Shown piece after piece: positions 57,730 to 64,000 of a stretch of DNA of 64,000 nt (position 1 is its first letter; each line of letters opens with the position of its first letter). The position numbers and the translations under genes are program-made. Origin of the DNA: Druceiella hillmani (taxonomy: Eukaryota > Arthropoda > Insecta > Lepidoptera > Hepialidae); assembly GCA_039881145.1 (NCBI GenBank), contig JAYKKI010000015.1, forward strand, positions 29,426,001 to 29,490,000, in the 5' to 3' direction. The notes under the pieces were generated by a model, which saw only the letters and a list, made by a program, of their open reading frames with translations, made no database searches and was not told the origin of the DNA.

Positions 57730-60700
57730 ATTGAAATGTAACATCGATTTGTATATACGGTTTAATGAACGAAAGCGAGTGCTTATTACTAACGATGGTT
57801 GTTTTTATTTTAAACGATGGAGGTAAGAATCTATGTAAACTTTATTTTATTAATTTTTTTAAAATGATCAATTCAGGATACTCAATTCCTAATTGACATT
57901 GGTCATAATTTTATGGACTTACTCAAAATATGTCTGGTCCATATTACGTTTCGGTGTTTGGATGAATGTTTTCAAATTTTAGCTGAATATATCATAGTAT
58001 GTTCTCCGCTCGATAATATTTATGTAAAGTTCGATGAATAATTGCCTAAAAATTAATTATGGGTATAATTTAATTAATAGAATGTAACTATTTAAACTTG
58101 CGGTGTTTTGCCATTTTGTGGCATCAAATGTAAAAATATTGCTATAAAATAAAAATACTATTTATTTCTTTGTTTCATTATCGTATTTGCGTATATAAAA
58201 TGCTAAAATTAAATTGTTTCCGATTTTTAGGTTTAATTACTGTTACATATAATCCGTTTAGACTATTGTATGTCCTGAAAAAATAGAGAACGAACATTTT
58301 TCATAATCGAAAAAGTTAATATTATACAAAATTAAATTGGCTAGGAGATAAATTTGAAGAGAATTTTCTGACATTATGCAGTAATATTTTTTTCATCATC
58401 ACATTAATTATACCGTAAAACATGTAATAATTTTTTTATTTAAAACGAAAATTTGCAACGGCAGTTTGAAAATTTGGGACACGATGCTGTTCTGATCGAT
58501 AACATGCAGATGAAATTCCGTAATGAAATACTTTGAGACTTTAATTTGGAATTATTTTGTAAATCCCGTATTATATAATATATCTGTCTAAACATATCTC
58601 GCGCAGTCAATTGTACATAGTTTTGAAATTATAGAAATGCTCTTTCGAGCGTGACAATGTAAGAGTGTATATTTGGTTAACGAGGGTACAATGATTTATA
58701 GATGTTTGGGTGAATAGGCGAGTTAGTTTTTATTCTAATTTCACCAAAAAATGAAAAGAGATAAACAACAATATTGTAGACCTCATAATATTATAAAGCG
58801 GAGATTCATGAAATTTTTCTTTTCAAACAATGACAATTCATATCAAATTTTTATTAAAAATCTTGGTGACAAGTTGCATTATAGAAATTGTAAAAAGAAA
58901 AAAGAAAATATGCTATAAAACTGCTGAGAAAAGTCCGAAATAAATGTAGGATATATGTTGAATAGAAGGAGTGAACACGAATTATCAGAGAAGGTAATAG
59001 TCGTCAAGAATTGGAATATTTGCGTTTTTACTTTTGTTTCTGTGGCATAATAGCCAAAGAGGAATACCCCTGGTAATAGGGTAGATGACATTCACACATG
59101 TTCTATTTTGGATGGTTTACTTTGGATGATATAATCGATTATGCTTTTTTCTTTAGACTATACTAGTAAATCGTAACGAGTTCACGAAATAATTATTATA
59201 TTTCTTTAGTAATCATATTAAAATTTATTCATTCGAATTAAATTACATATCTAAAACAATAAAACGATTGCATAAATATATAATAATAAAAAAAATACAA
59301 AAGCAATATTCACAATGTGAACTGTCAAAGCATATATTTTCATGATACTGTGCCAGCCATCTTGTACGCGTTACTCATTTATTGCGCGATTTTATATCCC
59401 ATTTGGCGATTTTTTTCTATGATTAAATTCACACACGGAGTTTAATCTATTTAATCTATATAAGTTATAATAAATAAAAATATAATTATTGATAGTTATC
59501 ATAAAGAGACATAAGATATAAATAATTTTGCCAATGGTAATTTGGAGGGAAAATAATTTCAAAATCTTTCGACTTAATTGTCAGAAAATGGAATCTACGA
59601 AAGCAGGAAACTGTACACGATAATTTTTTTGTTTCATTAAGTTCTGTCTAGAACAATAAATAAAAGCATTACTTTTGACATTTATTTGCCGAATATAAAA
59701 TTTAGACACAGATATCACTTGTGGGCATTTCCCTTTTCGTGTGACACTGCAGAAAATGTTTTGTAAACATAATGCCCAGTTAATGACAGATTCTTCCCGC
59801 CATTTAATCGGTAAATACGACGATATCTGCAATCTCCTCTTATGTAAATGTCTTGAGAAATCGTTGACTTGATTTTTAATCTCAACCCCAAAATTTGTCT
59901 CTTTTAAAAATAGTAATGATATCTTCCCGCTTTTCCTTCAATACTTTTGGATGTTGCGGGTCATTAAAACTATTGCTATGTTGAACGTGTATAAGACAGG
60001 CATTGTAAATATAATACTCGTATTGAAACCCCATGTTTTTAATATGAAACATTTGTAGACAGGAATTCTTTCGTCTCTCAATAATATCTGATTTTCTACG
60101 ACACAGCTGTAGCTATCTGTAAGAAAAGCATAAGGCTTATAGAGGTAAAAATCCCCTATTTTTCTTCCATTCGAGTTTTGTAAGGTAACAGAACAGTGAA
60201 TAGGATATAAAGAATTGGCCCACGAAACATTATTTTTCTAAAATTGTAACCGGCTATGAAATGAAAAGCTAGCAATGACATAGTTAAAACATACAAGTTA
60301 TTTATAGAAAACTATAAAATGTATATCTTTTTTACTGTTGAATTGAACATTTTTAGGAAATTAATAGAAAATTACAAAAAAAATTACTATACAGTTTGAG
60401 ACCCGTTTCAATGAAATAAATTTTACGCTTTACTACGAAAAGTTCCGTGTGTTGATCTCATTCCGCATTCAACTTTTGCAGATTTTTCGATGTATCTTGT
60501 GTAATTGTAGCTAGCTATATTAGATAGTATAGGAGCTTTCGCGTAAAACCATCGAGTTTATAGCCCTCATTACAGCAGCAAAAAGAAAATCTCCCTAAAG
60601 GGAGTACTCATTCGTGTTCGATTGTTAGGAGTTTGTTTATATATTACGATTTTATTGAGGTAAGTGTGTATTTGTTATCAGGGATTGTTGATTGATTTTA

Positions 60701-61090
60701 GTTTTTTATTTTACTTTATACAAAATCTGTTTAATTTATCTACACAGGATTATTTAGATATCTCGTTTAAAATTTAATTATCTATTTAATTCAATATTTA
60801 AATATTTTCAAATGTCCTTAATTTATATCATAATCCGATGGACAACTGGGTAAAAATAGTATGCATCGCTGGTAGTTAATTAGTTTAAAGATTACTGATA
60901 AAATTAGATTACAGAATTATATTATTTTGTCTTATGGAATTTATAATCGACTTCAAAAAGTTGAAGGTTTCAATTTGACTGTATTTTCTGTGTATGTTAC
61001 GTCATATATCTGGCATTTATCAACCAGTTTATTTTATGTGGTATACTTCTAGTATGGTTCCATAAAATTTGGTTAGAATATGATCATTGA
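57730..61090. other. AT-rich stretch with no recognised gene
   Basis: There is a CTCCCTAAAGGGAG hairpin at 60591-60604. A minus-strand frame at 59581-59832 has some coding flavour but no domain I can name. Confidence 0.5.
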
Positions 61091-61094
61091 AATT

Positions 61095-61245
61095 GAAGCT
61101 GTATCATAAAATTCTTCAACAGTGAATAGCACAGATGCCGTATACGGTTTTGGGTGATATAGGTTGTGTAATAATCTAATAAGACATGACTAAGGGTCAG
61201 GTAAATTTGCTCTTTTCAATGATGAGGAGTAAACTTAAAAAGTTT
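61095..61245. repeat. Dispersed repeat pair, member 2
   Basis: Aligns to 27995-28107 and then to 28188-28211. Shared landmarks are AATTCTTCAACAGTGAATAG, AATCTAATAAGACATGACTA plus AGGGT, and TTTTCAATGATGAGGAGTAA. Confidence 0.5.
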
Positions 61246-61380
61246 CTACTCGTTGGACTTGTTCTGACGTAGTAAGAAAACAACAAAGTAAATAGGGTGG
61301 CACGTATGATTATACACAATAAAATTGCAACCTTTGATCCATAAATCCAAATGTTGCCCAAACCGTGAGTCATGAATAAC

Positions 61381-61875
61381 TTTAAGTTAATATTGTTGGT
61401 TTAAAGTAGAAATTCTGTCATTGAACTTCGAATTACAATTTCTCAGTCTTAACTTAGTGGGGGTACAGCATGTTTAAAGGATCTACTATTTTTTAAATTA
61501 GTATTGCAGGTCTCAAACAGAGGCTTTGTCATTGAACACCGGGTTCAACTTCTGAATTCCTTATGCTGTAGTGGTGCTGTCTGCCTAAACCCTAAGACTT
61601 GAGGATATGCTGTTTTTAAATTAGTATTTTGTATCTCAAGTAGAGATTTTATCATCGAACTCTGGGTTCCAACTCTGTAGTCCTGATACTATAGGGGTAC
61701 TGCCTGCCTAAACCGTGAAAATTGCGGATCTGCTGTTTTCAAGTTAGGATAGTGCGTTCAAGCAGAGACTCTGCCATTGAACTCCGGATTACAGTGTCTC
61801 AGTCTTGGTGTTGTATGGGTACTGCTTGCTTAAATTGCAAGAATTAAAGATCTGCTGTTTTTAAATTAGTATCAG
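61381..61875. repeat. ~122-bp tandem array, four units plus a partial
   Basis: Units start with TTTAAATTAGTATT near 61381, 61492, 61615, 61738 and 61859. Each carries AGAGACTCTGTCATTGAACT, CCGGGTT, GGGGTACTGCCTGCCTAAAC and GGATCTGCTGTTTT. Units differ at perhaps a fifth to a quarter of positions but keep their length (111, 123, 123 and 121 bp). No open frame is maintained. Confidence 0.92.
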
Positions 61876-61901
61876 CCGCCAAGAGAAATGTAGTACTCGT
61901 C

Positions 61902-61942
61902 CGTGTGTGTGTGCTTGTGTGTATGCGTGTGTGGATGTGCTT
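61902..61942. repeat. Imperfect GT microsatellite
   Basis: GTGTGTGTGTGCTTGTGTGT followed by ATGCGTGTGTGGATGTGC; follows the tandem array. Confidence 0.85.
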
Positions 61943-63760
61943 GTACTTAAGAGAGTAGAGAAGCATCGACTTGGCACCGATTCTAAAAATATATAGTAGT
62001 AGCGGTATTTTGTACATCGTTTTATGTTCAGAAGCTATGTTGTGCTGCAAAAGTTTCAACTAAGTACTCGAAAATTCATTATTTTTTACTTGGTTATTTG
62101 AAAGTCGGTGTGTAAAAAAGTTTTATATCGAACGGGATAGAATGTCTGTGATATAGGACATAAAAAAAATTCTCCGTTTTAACACCCTTAAGGATCCTTA
62201 ACTACCGTTACTACAAAATGGTTATGAAAGAATAAATTTATCTTGATATATCCTTTGTATCACTTGAAGTGATCAATTCTCAGGCGCGAATCACTAGTTT
62301 TGACCACAGATGGATACATCACCAATTGAGTCACCTTGGATGTGTTATTAATTACTATTCACTCGAATCACATAAAAGTGTCTTACTCTTAGGTCGTCCC
62401 ATAAGTTATCTTCATTTTAGAAATAGGGAGAAAGAAATTTAAAAACGATTTGTATTATACACAAATGTATTTTACTTTGTATGATTCATTCTGATCTATT
62501 ACCCTTTCTTTACTATTTTTTTACAATTTCTGTAAGAAAATAGTAAAATATTAATAAAGGTGTATTTTTTTCTCATTGACATAATTAAATCTTTTACAAT
62601 GGACAGCGTTTTTTCACTGAAAGAAATAAGTGAAAACAAAAAGGTTCATTACTATGTCGATGAAAAAGAAAATTATACGCTAAAACACTTCTAAAATGTT
62701 TTCGCTCTGTCAAATGATGACGAAACCATACACTGCCATCTGTATTGCAATGCAATACCAAACAATTATTGATGGTTATTGCCGGAATTTATAAAACATC
62801 AGCTACTTTGTGAATATTATATCGTGGGTTATCTTAAACCGAGGTTTCGATGAGTTCTGTACTTGTGGACAGCCATAAGGTTCTTAATTTCTAAAATTTA
62901 GGGTCTACGACAAATTAAAATCGACAAATAAATTTAGGGTCTAAAACCAATCGTGAACTACCTAAAAACTAAAATGTTATGTTCATTACATATTTTTACG
63001 TTTTTTATAATTAAATGATAGAAAAAGTTTTAAAAATACTTTTCTCTCAACAAAACATATTCTTTAACGGTTAGAAAACAGTTGAAAATGATGATCTGAA
63101 TGGAACCTCCATTCCATTTAGGAAGATCTTGTTTATGTAATAATATCCTACGTGAATTTAATGTACCTCTCCATAATGTTACCAACATGTTACCAACATA
63201 CTCGTATATCGTAAACTGTAAAAACTGAGCCAGCCATGGATGTATGAACAGACGAGTGGCCATGGCGAAGTTATACAAGACTTTTCTTGAAATCCAAAAA
63301 CTATCTTTTTGAACTCTGGAAAAGCATAAAGTTCACGATATTATATTTTCTTATTATATATTCTTTGAATCTCAACTCAGTTGACCACTAAACCATACAA
63401 ATCTCACGAAGACCTCTTTCTTTTGTTGACTTGTCACATTCAGTGATATTTACTTACTGTACCAGTCTTGCTAAATTTATTGTTTTTACTGTACTTGATT
63501 TGGAGTATATATATTAAAGGATACGAAAGATCTATTTATGTTAGGTGTACTATAGTATTAGCGAATACAAATTTAGTTATGTTGTTGTTCGTTCACATAC
63601 GGCCCGCTGGTAAATTTTGTAACTTTATATATTTGACATACAATTGGTTTATTTGGTGGTTACCATAAATACTGATGCATCACCGTTATCAAGGGTTAAT
63701 ATTGAAATAAACAGGTTACTATGAAATGTTCAACGTACTATGATGAGCTAATATAATTAG
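61943..63760. other. AT-rich stretch with minor palindromes only
   Basis: TTAAGGATCCTTAA (62188-62201) is a perfect 14-bp palindrome. Nothing else is recognised. Confidence 0.5.
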
Positions 63761-63769
63761 TGGGTTTAT

Positions 63770-63985
63770 CGACATACTGGCCATGTGTAAATATTGCACA
63801 ATTAGTGGACGCATCGGCTTTAATATGCAAATAGGGCCGAGCACCAGTCAAAGCGCAGAGCGGTTTATACAAAGTATATTTCGTGGTCGGATTATACAAA
63901 GTATATTTCGTGGTTTATACAAAGTATATTTCGTGATAAGTTTACGTGGCTTGGGGTCGAGCAACCTCGATGCTTTAGCGATTAT
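63770..63985. promoter_or_regulatory. GC-richer edge patch with octamer and three 22-bp repeats
   Basis: AATATGCAAATAG (octamer ATGCAAAT, 63825-63832) is followed by GGGCCGAGCACCAGTCAAAG and CGCAGAGCGG. Three copies of TTATACAAAGTATATTTCGT plus GG then start at 63865, 63892 and 63915. GGGTCGAGCAACCTCGATGC (63955-63974) contains a TCGAG/CTCGA inverted pair. The patch runs off the window edge. The reiterated 22-mer, with its internal ATACAAAGTAT near-palindrome, looks like a repeated protein-binding site, though a short tandem repeat is the simpler reading. Confidence 0.35.
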
Positions 63986-64000
63986 TGAAGTAGTTAAAAA

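Noticed and set aside
59581..59832. 83-codon minus-strand frame with a Cys/Lys-rich stretch, considered as a piggyBac C-terminal zinc finger
   Set aside because: The Cys spacing does not fit the motif and no catalytic block is found upstream.

Overview
The window is AT-rich, gene-poor animal DNA, almost certainly from an insect. The evidence is its transposon relics: a Tc1/mariner-group transposase of the DUF4817 + DDE type common in insects, a Tc1 transposase, Jockey-like and RTE-like reverse transcriptase pieces, a Myb/SANT-like gene remnant that keeps its introns, and a YqaJ-type nuclease remnant. It also carries many long (TA)n microsatellites and the 'GGGTTCCGTAC' and 'TTTGTTTGTTTG...CTAATCTC' repeat types I associate with insect genomes. 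I see no intact cellular gene, tRNA, rRNA, known microRNA or CRISPR array. The stretch reads as intergenic DNA or one very large intron. The order of insect cannot be fixed from this sequence alone.

Layout. 0-8 kb: an LTR-like repeat (copy 1), a GC-rich patch near 2.7-3.0 kb, the first copy of a hairpin (fold-back) element, and a dead Tc1 transposase on the minus strand. 8-19 kb: mostly plain AT-rich DNA, with a 210-bp pentanucleotide satellite next to a perfect 20-bp-arm hairpin, a 'GGGTTCCGTAC' repeat, TA/GT microsatellites, hairpin element copy B and a ~42-bp degenerate tandem array. 19-33 kb: a CpG-dense island at 19.3 kb, hairpin element copy C, a Jockey-like RT relic (minus strand) and several strong hairpins. 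33-36 kb: a DUF4817 transposon inserted in a TA microsatellite, directly beside LTR-like copy 2, then a 35-bp tandem array. 37-44 kb: a conserved-looking hairpin, a three-exon SANT-domain relic, a duplicated block with a 44-bp perfect palindrome, a transposase N-terminal fragment and the tail of an RTE element. 45-52 kb: three minisatellites, a full-length-looking 'GGGTTCCGTAC' repeat, the YqaJ nuclease relic and hairpin element copy D. 52-64 kb: gene desert with two GC/CpG-rich islands (56.4 and 57.6 kb), a ~122-bp tandem array and, at the right edge, a GC-richer patch with an octamer motif and a three-fold 22-bp repeat.

The most unusual item is the hairpin element family (copies near 5.4, 16.2, 23.3 and 51.6 kb plus a stub at 39.4 kb). 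Its copies are long inverted repeats with an unequal tail, flanked by 11-12-bp direct repeats, which does not match any fold-back DNA transposon class I can name with confidence. The CpG-rich islands are the best candidates for functional, probably regulatory, DNA. Every coding relic carries stops, frameshifts or lost catalytic residues, so no protein product is expected from any of them.
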